From NCBI GenBank assembly GCA_963713965.1, contig OY970217.1:2232001-2296000 (forward strand): a stretch of 64,000 nt of DNA, given 5' to 3'. A program made the translations under genes and the position numbers. Positions 25,068 to 33,596 of this stretch are shown in pieces; positions within the stretch are counted from its first letter, which is position 1, and each line of letters begins with the position of its first letter. Below the pieces are notes generated by a model. The model worked only from the letters and a program-made list of their open reading frames with translations, searched no databases and was not told the DNA's origin. The stretch is from CALAGB01 sp963713965. GTDB lineage: Bacteria > Chloroflexota > Chloroflexia > Thermomicrobiales > Thermomicrobiaceae.

Positions 25068-26813
25068 ATGGACGAGCAGCGAATCTCGGGAATTATTCAG
25101 CGCATCGCAACGGGTGACGTCAGTCGACGCACATTTTTGAAGAGACTGTCCGCCATTGGTGTCGGCGTTCCCGTCGTGTCCGCGCTTCTCGCGGCATGCG
25201 GGGGTAGCAATAACAGCACGCCAACGCTCGCGGCGACGTCAGGGTCAAGTAGCGGCGGATCATCCCCGACCCCGACAACTGCGATTACCGTGAACCAGAA
25301 TGCGTCGCCATCCGCGGCCGCATCTAGCGCGGCAACCACTGCTGCATCCGGAAAGTCGGGTGGAACGGTCACATTCACCCGTTCAATCGACTCCACCAGC
25401 TGTGATCCGACGCTTTGGCACAATCCCGATATCTGGCCCTTCCTGAACGTCTATCAGCCGCTCGTATCGGTTGACGATAAGGGTCTCGAGATTACGCCGA
25501 GCATTGCGGAGAAATGGGACGTCGCCGCTGACGGTCTCACCTACACGTTCCACATCCGCAGCGGGGTCAAGTTTGGTGATGGCTCGGATATGACCGTCGA
25601 CGACATCAAATGGACGCTTGAGCGAGCCAAGGCCGATGAACGAGGCGGCTGGAATTTCACGCTGATGCAGGCGAAGGACATCTCCGCTCCGGACAGTTCC
25701 ACCATCGTCATCACGCTAACCGGCGCCTGGGCTCCATTCCTGTCAGACATCTCCATGTTCAACTCGAGCATCATCTCAAAGGCGTTCTTCGACAAGAACG
25801 GCGGTGACGACTATCTCGCGTCGCATTGTATGGGGACCGGCCCGTTCGTCCTCAAGGAATGGAAAAAGGCTGAGTCGGTAACACTCACGAAGAATCAATA
25901 TTACTGGGAATCCGGTCTACCCTATCTCGATGAGATCGTGCTAAAGCAGGTTCCGGACACCAACAGCCAGATTCTTCAGCTTCAGGGTGGAGAGACACAC
26001 GGCATCATCGGTCAGAACGACGTGCCCTTCAACCGCGTGCCGGATCTGGAGAAGGACCCGAAGCTTCAGGTCATGAAATTCACCTCCACCTACAACAACT
26101 TTGTGGTGCTTAACTGTCGCAATGCCCCGTTGGACGATCCGATGTTGCGTCAGGCACTGAACTACGCGACCGACAAAGACTCGTTGATTCAGACGCTCCT
26201 CTTCGGCAACGCCGAGGTCTCGAACAGCTTTATGCCGAATGGGATGCTCTTCTGGAATCCAGATCAGGAGCCATATACATTCGATCTGGATAAAGCCAAA
26301 GAGGTGCTGGCGAAGTCGAAGTCTCCAGACGGTGCGAAGATCTCGATGGTCGTGAGCTCGGGTAATGAGCAGCAGTCTCAGATCGCGACCGCGCTCAAGT
26401 CGATGTGGACCAAGATCAACGTCGAACTCGAAATCCAGCAGATGGACTCGGCCGTCTCTCGTGACAACTACTTGCACAATCAGTTTGAGACAAACCTGAG
26501 CGGCTGGACCAACGACATCATTGACCCGGACGAGCTCGTCTCATATGCGATCTTGCCCGAATCCAACGAGAACTATCACACGGGTTGGACGAACCAGCAG
26601 GCGATCGACCTCGCGCATCAAGCGCAGACAGAGCTCGACCCGGACAAACGACGACAGCTCTACTATCAGGTCCAGCAGATCCATAAAGACGACGCCCCCT
26701 TTGTCTACCTGTACGTGATCCCATATGTCGACGTTCTGGCCAGTGCGGTTCAGGGCTACTTCCACCACCCGATGGGCCAGTACGTCTTCAAGAATACATA
26801 CCTCGAGAGCTAG
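25068..26813 (+). CDS. Peptide ABC transporter substrate-binding lipoprotein (SBP family 5), operon 1
   Basis: A 581-residue exported binding protein. The ATG at 25068 follows GAGGGGACG. The N-terminus has a twin-arginine signal (SRRTFLKRL) leading to the lipobox LLAAC, so it is Tat-exported and lipid-anchored. A Ser/Thr/Gly linker follows, then the family 5 domain (WDVAADGLTYTFHIRSGVKF, GDGSDMTVDDIKWTLE, MGTGPFVLKEW, LRQALNYATDK). Such proteins capture di- and oligopeptides or nickel chelates. It heads a three-gene operon with two permeases but no ATPase, and is paralogous to the protein at 30813-32552. Confidence 0.93.
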   Translation: MDEQRISGIIQRIATGDVSRRTFLKRLSAIGVGVPVVSALLAACGGSNNSTPTLAATSGSSSGGSSPTPTTAITVNQNASPSAAASSAATTAASGKSGGTVTFTRSIDSTSCDPTLWHNPDIWPFLNVYQPLVSVDDKGLEITPSIAEKWDVAADGLTYTFHIRSGVKFGDGSDMTVDDIKWTLERAKADERGGWNFTLMQAKDISAPDSSTIVITLTGAWAPFLSDISMFNSSIISKAFFDKNGGDDYLASHCMGTGPFVLKEWKKAESVTLTKNQYYWESGLPYLDEIVLKQVPDTNSQILQLQGGETHGIIGQNDVPFNRVPDLEKDPKLQVMKFTSTYNNFVVLNCRNAPLDDPMLRQALNYATDKDSLIQTLLFGNAEVSNSFMPNGMLFWNPDQEPYTFDLDKAKEVLAKSKSPDGAKISMVVSSGNEQQSQIATALKSMWTKINVELEIQQMDSAVSRDNYLHNQFETNLSGWTNDIIDPDELVSYAILPESNENYHTGWTNQQAIDLAHQAQTELDPDKRRQLYYQVQQIHKDDAPFVYLYVIPYVDVLASAVQGYFHHPMGQYVFKNTYLES

Positions 26814-26863
26814 GTAAGGCGGGGGAGGTTCGTCTGGACCTCCCCCGACACGAGGAGAGACGG

Positions 26864-27805
26864 GTGACACGGGGACAGTACATCATTCGCCGGCTGGTTC
26901 AGATGCTACCGGTGCTGGTCGGCATCACCATTATCGTGTTCGTCATGATTCGAGCCATCCCAGGAGATCCGGCGCAGTTGATGCTCGGAGAGCACGCTCC
27001 GGAATCGGCGCTGGCTGGTATCCGCCGCTCCATGGGTCTCGATAAGCCGATGGTTGTGCAGTACTTCTACTTCGTTCGAAACCTCGGGGAACTCAACCTG
27101 GGAACGTCACTGCACTATGGCATTCCGGTTTCATCCTTGATCTTCAAACGACTTCAAGTGTCGCTTTCCGTCGTTCTGGTGACGCTGATCATCACGATAC
27201 TCATCTCACTTCCCCTCGGGATTCTTGCCGCGCTCAAGAAAGATAGCTGGATCGACAACCTCGTGCGCAGCTCGCTGATGATCACGATGGTCATGCCATC
27301 CTTCTGGCTCGGCATCATCTTCATCATCTTCTTCAGCATCAAGCTCGGGCTGTTTCCGGTATCGGGGTACGGTGATGGAATTGGCGGACACCTTAAACAT
27401 CTGTTCCTTCCGTCACTCACGATCTCTCTGAGCATTTCACCAATCCTCATCCGCACGCTTCGCACAAGCATCCTGGAGGCGATGCAATCTGACTACACAC
27501 GAACCGCGCGCGCGAAAGGTCTGGGCGAACAACTGGTGATCACCAGACATGTCCTGCGCAACGCACTGATCCCGACTATCACTTTGCTGGGGATCAGCAT
27601 CGGACGGCTCATGGGCGGCACGGTCATTACGGAGAAAGTGTTCGCGCTGCCGGGAGCGGGTGCGTTACTGATCGACTCGATCACGGCCCGCGACTATCCT
27701 GTTGTTCAGGCAGCGACGTTGATCTTCGCGTTCATGGTCATCATGGTCAACCTGCTTACCGATCTCGTCTATTCGTTTCTCGATCCCCAAGTAGAGTTCG
27801 AGTAA
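26864..27805 (+). CDS. Peptide ABC transporter permease, DppB type, operon 1
   Basis: A 313-residue inner-membrane permease with about six transmembrane segments. The start GTG lies behind CGAGGAGAGAC. The N-terminus (QYIIRRLVQMLPVLVGITIIVF) and the ATPase-coupling EAA loop (ARAKGLGEQLVITRHVLRNAL, about residues 205-225) are typical of DppB/OppB. The C-terminus ends LTDLVYSFLDPQVEF as usual. It forms a heterodimer with the DppC-type protein encoded 31 bases later. Confidence 0.93.
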   Translation: MTRGQYIIRRLVQMLPVLVGITIIVFVMIRAIPGDPAQLMLGEHAPESALAGIRRSMGLDKPMVVQYFYFVRNLGELNLGTSLHYGIPVSSLIFKRLQVSLSVVLVTLIITILISLPLGILAALKKDSWIDNLVRSSLMITMVMPSFWLGIIFIIFFSIKLGLFPVSGYGDGIGGHLKHLFLPSLTISLSISPILIRTLRTSILEAMQSDYTRTARAKGLGEQLVITRHVLRNALIPTITLLGISIGRLMGGTVITEKVFALPGAGALLIDSITARDYPVVQAATLIFAFMVIMVNLLTDLVYSFLDPQVEFE

Positions 27806-27836
27806 GAGAGCCAAGAGGGCACGGAGGTACATCTGT

Positions 27837-28718
27837 ATGACCGTCGGAATCTCTCAACCCGAAGGGCTCGCACTGGCAAGTGAGGCCACTCGAGGTCGAA
27901 GATGGCAGCGCATTCGGCGAACTCGCAATCTCGTTATCGGCTTTTGCATGCTGCTGGTACTCTTGTTGATCGCTCTTCTCGCTCCAGTGATCGCTCCCTA
28001 CGACCCCATTGAGCAAGACTATTCCGCCACTCAACAGGCGCCGAGCCTCAGTCATCCGTTCGGGACGGATAACTTCGGCCGAGATATCTTCTCCCGCGTT
28101 CTTTACGGGACGCGGATCGACTTGCGAGTCGGAGTCATCAGCACGATTCCGCCCTTTATCATCGGCATCTTGCTCGGCTCACTGGCAGCCTATTACGCCG
28201 GATGGATAGACATCTTTGTGATGCGGTTGGTCGATACCGTTCAGGCGTTCCCCTTTATCGTCCTGATCATCGCGATCGTCGCGGTTCTTGGTCCCGGTCT
28301 GACCAACATGTACTTCGCGGTCGCCGCCGTCGCATGGATCGTCTACGCTCGACTCATACGCAGCGAGATCCTCTCAGAGAAGAAGCGAGAATACGTGATT
28401 GCGGCCAGAGCCATGGGAGGATCAGACGGACGAATCATCTTTCGTCATTTGATGCCAAATGTGATTACGTCGTCGATCGTCTTCTCGATGGCTGATATCG
28501 CCCTCTATATTCTGCTGGCGGCATCGCTTAGCTTCTTGGGCCTCGGAGCGCAGCCACCAACTCCCGAATGGGGCGCGATGATCACCGAAGGGAAGAGCTT
28601 CATGACGACCGCCTGGTGGATGAGTGCGATCCCCGGCTTTGCGATCGTGATCACCGGCGTCGCCTTCAGCTTCATTGGTGACGGGTTGTCGGACGTGCTA
28701 CGGCCGGGCGCGAAATAG
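27837..28718 (+). CDS. Peptide ABC transporter permease, DppC type, operon 1
   Basis: A 293-residue permease. ATG after GGAGG. It shows the conserved HPFGTDNFGRDIFSRVLYG motif before the second membrane segment, the EAA loop (AARAMGGSDGRIIFRHLMPN) and the PEWGAMI region near the C-terminus. Last gene of operon 1. The missing DppD/DppF ATPases must be supplied from another locus if the transporter works. Confidence 0.93.
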   Translation: MTVGISQPEGLALASEATRGRRWQRIRRTRNLVIGFCMLLVLLLIALLAPVIAPYDPIEQDYSATQQAPSLSHPFGTDNFGRDIFSRVLYGTRIDLRVGVISTIPPFIIGILLGSLAAYYAGWIDIFVMRLVDTVQAFPFIVLIIAIVAVLGPGLTNMYFAVAAVAWIVYARLIRSEILSEKKREYVIAARAMGGSDGRIIFRHLMPNVITSSIVFSMADIALYILLAASLSFLGLGAQPPTPEWGAMITEGKSFMTTAWWMSAIPGFAIVITGVAFSFIGDGLSDVLRPGAK

Positions 28719-28821
28719 CGTTCGTTTCCGGCAAATCCTTACTTGACCGGCGCCCCCAATCATTCGCTCATCACGGGATCCTCATTGCGACCACGTGAGG
28801 GGATGAACTCCACCAAAACGA

Positions 28822-28848
28822 AGCGGCTCGCCTACTAGGCGAGCCGCT
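28822..28848. terminator. Bidirectional terminator between the convergent peptide ABC operons
   Basis: AGCGGCTCGCC-TACTA-GGCGAGCCGCT is a perfect 11-bp stem with a 5-base loop, placed about midway between the stop codons at 28718 and 28881. On the minus strand it is followed by a T-rich stretch (TCGTTTTGG). The extended AACGA/TCGTT pair adds to the stem. Confidence 0.8.
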
Positions 28849-28880
28849 GTGTCGTTCTGTATCCGAACGGTGGTCTCGAA

Positions 28881-29807
28881 CTATCTCCCAGACGGGCGCA
28901 GTAGATCGGAGAGTCCGTCGCCGACCATGCTAAGGCCGATGCCGGTAATGATGATCGCCAATCCCGGCAGCGCGCTCATCCACCAGGCAGTCGTGATGTA
29001 GCTTTGCCCCTCGGTGATCATCGCGCCCCATTCCGGAGAGGGTGGTTTCGCTCCGAGGCCGAGGAAGCTCAGCGCGGCGGCCAGCAAGATATAGAGGGCG
29101 ATGTCAGCCATTGAGTAGATGATGCAGGCGGTGATCGTGTTCGGCATCAGGTGCTTGGTGATCACTCGCCAGTTCGATCCGCCCATAGCCTGAGCGGCGA
29201 GGACGTACTCTTGCTGCTTCTGCACCAGTATCTCGCTGCGGATCAACCGGGCATAGACGATCCAGGCGGTCAGCGCAACCGCGATATACATGTTGTTCAG
29301 GCCGGGACCGAGGATGGCGACGATGGCGATGACCAGCACGATGAAGGGGAACGCCTGCACGATGTCGACCAGGCGCATCACAATGGAGTCGACCCAGCCG
29401 CCGAAGTAGGCTGCCAGTGAGCCGAGCAAGATGCCGATGATAAAGGGTGAGATCACGCTGATGACACCGACCCTGAGATCGATGCGGGTTCCGTACATGA
29501 CACGCGTGAGGATGTCTCGCCCGAACTCATCGGTTCCGAAGGGGTGGGCCAGCTGTGGCGACAACAGCGTGATGTTGTAGTCCTGGTGTTGAGGATTGTA
29601 CGGCGTCAGAATCGGCGCGAAGACGCCGATCAGAACCATTACCAGTAGAATCCCCAGGCCGATCACCAGATTGCGAGTTCTGAGAATCCGGCGCCAGCGA
29701 GGCGGACGGCGCGACTCGAATGCATTCGAGGCGAGCGTCTCCGCCGTCTGCGTGCTTACCGCCATGCCGTCCGTTCTCCGGGTATTTGCCTCACTCTGAC
29801 TAGTCAT
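28881..29807 (-). CDS. Peptide ABC transporter permease, DppC type, operon 2
   Basis: A 308-residue paralogue of the operon 1 DppC protein. The start at 29807 overlaps the end of the preceding permease by eight bases and follows GAGGG; an earlier ATG at 29840 would overlap more. The hallmark HPFGTDEFGRDILTRVMYG and EAA loop (AAQAMGGSNWRVITKHLMPN) are present. It is the last gene of operon 2. Confidence 0.93.
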   Translation of the reverse strand: MTSQSEANTRRTDGMAVSTQTAETLASNAFESRRPPRWRRILRTRNLVIGLGILLVMVLIGVFAPILTPYNPQHQDYNITLLSPQLAHPFGTDEFGRDILTRVMYGTRIDLRVGVISVISPFIIGILLGSLAAYFGGWVDSIVMRLVDIVQAFPFIVLVIAIVAILGPGLNNMYIAVALTAWIVYARLIRSEILVQKQQEYVLAAQAMGGSNWRVITKHLMPNTITACIIYSMADIALYILLAAALSFLGLGAKPPSPEWGAMITEGQSYITTAWWMSALPGLAIIITGIGLSMVGDGLSDLLRPSGR

Positions 29808-30741
29808 AGCTAACCCTCGGGTCGATGAAGGAGTAGACAATATCGGTCGCGAGATTTACCAGGATTACCAGCAGCGCGAAGATCAGTGCGGCTGCTTGCA
29901 CGACCGGGTAGTCCCGCGCCGAGACTGAGTCGATCAGAAGCGCACCCGCGCCGGGAAGCGCGAAGACCTTCTCCATGATCACCGTTCCGCCCATCAACCC
30001 ACCCATGGTGATGCCGAGGAGCGTGATCGATGGCATCAAGGCGTTGCGCAGCACGTGCGTCACGACGACGCTGCGCTCGTGCAGTCCCTTGGCCCGTGCG
30101 GTCTTGATGTAGTCCGTGCCGAACGACTCGAGGATGCTGTTGCGCAAGGTGCGAATCAGGATTGGTGCCACTCCCAGAGCGATGGTGAGCCCGGGCAGAA
30201 AGATGTGCCAGACGTGGTTTCCGAAGCCGTGTCCCCAACCCGCCACCGGGAAGAGGTGCAACCGGATGGCGAACAGGATGATCAGCATGATGCCGACCCA
30301 GAAGGAAGGCATCACCATGGTGACCATCAGGGCGGAGCGCACGACGTTGTCGAGTATAGAATCCTTCTTCAGCGCCGAGAGGATGCCAAGCGGCAGCGAG
30401 ATGATGATGGTCAGGAGAATCGTCATCAACGCGACCGACATCGAAACTTGCAGCCGGGGCCAGAGGAGCGTTGAGACTGGCACGCCGAACTTGATCGACT
30501 GACCCAGGTTCAACTCAGCAAGATTACGCAAGAAGTAGCCGTACTGCACATACAGCGGCTTGTCGAGTCCAAGCCGGTGAGTTGCCGCGGCGATCATGCT
30601 ATCGGTGGCACGGTCGCCAAGCATGACGGCGTATGGATTGCCGGGGATCAGGTGGACCATGAAGAAAATGATGAGCGTGATGCCGAAGAGTACAGGAACC
30701 ATCTGCACCAAGCGGCGGAGGATGTACTTGCCGCGGTTCAA
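29800..30741 (-). CDS. Peptide ABC transporter permease, DppB type, operon 2
   Basis: A 313-residue permease. The initiator is TTG at 30741, supported by GGAGGGGAG eight bases upstream and by alignment with the operon 1 copy. The N-terminus YILRRLVQMVPVLFGITLII and the EAA loop (ARAKGLHERSVVVTHVLRNAL) are standard. It shares length and architecture with its operon 1 counterpart, implying duplication of the whole operon. Confidence 0.93.
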   Translation of the reverse strand: MNRGKYILRRLVQMVPVLFGITLIIFFMVHLIPGNPYAVMLGDRATDSMIAAATHRLGLDKPLYVQYGYFLRNLAELNLGQSIKFGVPVSTLLWPRLQVSMSVALMTILLTIIISLPLGILSALKKDSILDNVVRSALMVTMVMPSFWVGIMLIILFAIRLHLFPVAGWGHGFGNHVWHIFLPGLTIALGVAPILIRTLRNSILESFGTDYIKTARAKGLHERSVVVTHVLRNALMPSITLLGITMGGLMGGTVIMEKVFALPGAGALLIDSVSARDYPVVQAAALIFALLVILVNLATDIVYSFIDPRVSYD

Positions 30742-30812
30742 CGATCGCTCTCCCCTCCAGTTGGATGGTGATCAAGGAGCGGTTGGGCGAATCCCAACCG
30801 CTCCCAACGAAC

Positions 30813-32552
30813 TCAGCTTGAAACCGACATCCGCGTGAAGTCGTACTGTCCCATTGGGTGGTGGAAGAAGCCCTGAATCTTCTTGTTCAGCACGTCAACG
30901 TAGGGCAGCACATAGAGGTAGACGAACGGCGCGTCGTCCATGTGGATCTGCTGCATCTTGTAGTAGATTTCCTGCCGTTTGGTCGGGTCCAGCTCCGCCT
31001 CGCCCTGATGTGCCAGGTCGATCGCTTCCTGATTGGTCCAACCGGTGTGGTAGTTCTGGTTGACCTCCGGCGTGATCGCATAGGAGACCAGCTCGTCCGG
31101 GTCGATGATGTCGTTCGTCCAGCCGGTGAGTCGCAGCTGGAACAGGTTGTTGCGGTAGCGATCGGATGCCACCGCCTGCTCGTACTGCTGGATGTCCAAC
31201 GTGATGCCGGCCGGCTCCCACATTGACTTGAGCGCGGTCGCGATCTGCTGCTGCAGCTGATTACCGGAACCAACGTCGATCGAGATGCTCACGCCGTCGG
31301 GTGAGGACGACTGGGAGATCAGCGTCTTGGCCTGGTCGATGTCGTATGGATACCCCTTCTGATCCGGGTTCCAGTAAAGCGCGCCCTTCGGCATGAAGCT
31401 ATTGGAAACGTCCGCCTGACCGTAGAGGATCGTCTTGATCAGCGATTCCTTGTCAGTGGCGTAGTTGAGCGCCTGGCGCACTTTGACGTCCGTGAGCGGC
31501 GCGTTGCGGCAGTTGATCACGATGAAGTTGTTATAGGTGGAGGTGAAGTTGATCACCTGCAGGTCAGATTGACTCTTCAGGTCGGCTACCGAGCTCAGCG
31601 GGACGTCGTTCTGACCGATGTCGCCGTCGACCTGACCGCCCTTGACCTGGAGCAGGCGGCTGTTGCTGTCGGGCACGACGTTGAGCGTGATCTGGTCGAC
31701 CAACGGCAGGCCGTCCTGCCAGTAGTGCTCGTTCTTGACCAGGATGATGTTCTGAGCCTTGTTCCAGGCCTTGAGCGCGAACGGCCCGGTCCCCATGCAC
31801 TGCTGTGTCAGATTGGCCTCTCCGATCTTGTCGGCGAAGGCTTTCGAGATGACGCTCGAGTTGAACATCGAGATGTCGGCCAGGAACGGGGCCCAGGCCT
31901 GATTGAGCGTGATCGAGATCGTGTTGGCGTCCGGCGCGGTGATGTCCTTGACTTGTGCCAGGGTGAAGGTCCAGTCACCGTCACCCGTTTGGGTTTGCGC
32001 GCGTTTGAGCGAGTAGATGATGTCGTCGGTCGTCATGTCGCTGCCGTCGGAGAACTTGACGCCCTGGCGGATGTGGAAGGTGAACGTCATCCCATCAGCC
32101 GACGTGTCCCACTTCTCGGCCAGGCTGGGTGCAAGGTCGAGCCCGTTGTTGGCGACCCGGATCAACTGATCGTAGATGCTCATGAACACCCAGATGTTGA
32201 TGTTACCGTCGTTGGTCACGGGGTCGAGATTGTCCGAGTCGGCACCGCGCACAAACGTGACCGAGCCGCCAGCCTTGCCGAGCGGTGCGGTCGTGCCCTC
32301 TGCAGCCGGGCTGGATGAGGGCGAGGCGTTCTGATTCACCGTAATGGCTGTGGTTGGCGTTGTTGCGCCGCTCCCACCACCGGAAGCGGTCGTGGGGGTT
32401 GAATTCTTGCTGCTACCGCAGGCAGCCAACATGCCCGAAATCGCCACGGCGCCGACGCCGAGCGCCGCGGTGCGCTTGACGAAGACACGACGACTAATTT
32501 TCCCAGCCATGAGCTGCTGCTGAAGGAGTTCTAATCGAGAGTTATCGCTCAT
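30813..32552 (-). CDS. Peptide ABC transporter substrate-binding lipoprotein (SBP family 5), operon 2
   Basis: A 579-residue binding protein starting at the ATG at 32552, with AAGGTGA seven bases upstream. The Tat signal is SRRVFVKRTAALG and the lipobox is MLAACGS. The binding domain mirrors operon 1 (WDTSADGMTFTFHIRQGVKF, SDGSDMTTDDIIYSLK, CMGTGPFALKAW), with many long matches such as DPDELVSYAI and QIHMDDAPFVYLYVLPYVDV. First gene of the convergent operon. Confidence 0.93.
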   Translation of the reverse strand: MSDNSRLELLQQQLMAGKISRRVFVKRTAALGVGAVAISGMLAACGSSKNSTPTTASGGGSGATTPTTAITVNQNASPSSSPAAEGTTAPLGKAGGSVTFVRGADSDNLDPVTNDGNINIWVFMSIYDQLIRVANNGLDLAPSLAEKWDTSADGMTFTFHIRQGVKFSDGSDMTTDDIIYSLKRAQTQTGDGDWTFTLAQVKDITAPDANTISITLNQAWAPFLADISMFNSSVISKAFADKIGEANLTQQCMGTGPFALKAWNKAQNIILVKNEHYWQDGLPLVDQITLNVVPDSNSRLLQVKGGQVDGDIGQNDVPLSSVADLKSQSDLQVINFTSTYNNFIVINCRNAPLTDVKVRQALNYATDKESLIKTILYGQADVSNSFMPKGALYWNPDQKGYPYDIDQAKTLISQSSSPDGVSISIDVGSGNQLQQQIATALKSMWEPAGITLDIQQYEQAVASDRYRNNLFQLRLTGWTNDIIDPDELVSYAITPEVNQNYHTGWTNQEAIDLAHQGEAELDPTKRQEIYYKMQQIHMDDAPFVYLYVLPYVDVLNKKIQGFFHHPMGQYDFTRMSVSS

Positions 32553-33262
32553 TCGAATTGTCACCTTCCTCATCAATCCGCGGTCGCGCCATATCAGGCC
32601 GCGATCACGCGTTAACGTCCCCAAGAACAGACCACTTCTCTAATCGGTTCGCGTTCCTTGACGCGGGCGTCGCCCCTCGTGAGCGTTCATCAGTGCTCGC
32701 GGCCGGAGGCGATCCTGCGGTGATCACAACTCTGCCGAACATCGAATCACCGTGGACGCAAGGTCCTCATCCACCTCCGTTTCGGCATTCGCGATGCAGG
32801 CACGGCAGAACTGACGCACCAGCACATCAACTTCCACCAGGGCGAGAATTTGCCGGCACTCGATGCCGGCGGTCGATCACTCGCGCGTTGTTGGTCGCGC
32901 CCACCGCCGCGCGGCCCCCACCAGGTCAGCTTCGACCCTACCATTAGTACGCGGATACCTCATGTAAGGATGCGAGCAATCGGGTCATTCCCCGGTTTTG
33001 ACACTCTGCGCCCGGGCATTGTTGGCCGGTCTGTGTGCAGGATGCGAAACTAGCAGATTTCGGTTCCGCAGTCAATGGGGTGCGTAATCAAATTGCGCAT
33101 TCGACTGCTTGAGAGGATCGATTTCACCACGATTGGCGGGTCGCGTGGGCGATGTGCTCAAACGATGACGGCCCGGACAAGTGCCCGGGCCGCTATCCTG
33201 ATTCATGTTGCTCTGTTCGTTCCGGAGACGACTGGGGGGAGGCTCCGGCGGTGAACTGGCTG
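32553..33262. other. Long gene-free region upstream of peptide ABC operon 2
   Basis: No supported gene in about 710 bases. A hairpin GCCGGCA-CTCGA-TGCCGGC lies near 32852-32870. Read on the minus strand, a GAATGCCGAA ... GTTCGGCA pair occurs upstream of operon 2; a similar pair occurs upstream of operon 1 (24832-24898), hinting at a shared leader element. The promoter of operon 2 should lie here. Confidence 0.4.
33169..33192 (-). terminator. Stem-loop after the small membrane peptide gene
   Basis: CGGCCCGG-ACAAGTGC-CCGGGCCG is an 8-bp GC stem about 70 bases downstream of the minus-strand stop at 33263. The following minus-strand sequence (TCATCGTTT) is only weakly T-rich. Confidence 0.45.
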
Positions 33263-33382
33263 CTACCCGATCGCGCCGACCGGATGTGGTCCGAGCAACA
33301 AGAAGGCGAGCGTGAGGAGTACCGTCGCCGCAATGAATACCTGCAAAATGTGCTCGGCAACGATATGTTTAGTGTTCTGCAT
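33263..33382 (-). CDS. Small single-pass membrane peptide, 39 residues
   Basis: This short frame starts with ATG at 33382, eight bases after a strong ribosome site GGGAGGGGG, and encodes 39 residues: a polar N-terminus (QNTKHIVAEHILQ), one hydrophobic helix (VFIAATVLLTLAFLLLG) and a short PHPVGAIG tail. The ribosome site and clean membrane helix argue for a real gene. No family recognised. It could be a small regulatory membrane protein or a type I toxin-like peptide; I see no antisense RNA to support the latter. Confidence 0.5.
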   Translation of the reverse strand: MQNTKHIVAEHILQVFIAATVLLTLAFLLLGPHPVGAIG

Positions 33383-33523
33383 TTTTGGTTCCCCCTCCCG
33401 TTCGAATCGATCAGTGAACTGAATGATGAAAAGAGCAAGAGATCTGTTTTCCCTGTTTCTAGTCTAGGAGAGGAGAAGGATCACGAGTATCGACCAGGGG
33501 TCCAAAATACCTTCAGGACGAAA

Positions 33524-33550
33524 GGGAGTGCCGATCGGTTCGGTACTCCC
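33524..33550 (-). terminator. Terminator downstream of the helicase gene
   Basis: GGGAGTGCCGA-N5-TCGGTACTCCC forms an 11-bp stem with one mismatch, 46 bases beyond the helicase stop. On the minus strand it is followed by TTTCGT, giving a modest U tract. Confidence 0.6.
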
Positions 33551-33596
33551 AGTACTTTCGATTAATCTGGGGCCTGAATGACGACAAGCGCCGCAT

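Noticed and set aside
33152..33565. Plus-strand 137-residue frame downstream of the helicase
   Set aside because: No ribosome site, low-complexity charged translation, and it overlaps two hairpins and the better-supported small minus-strand gene.
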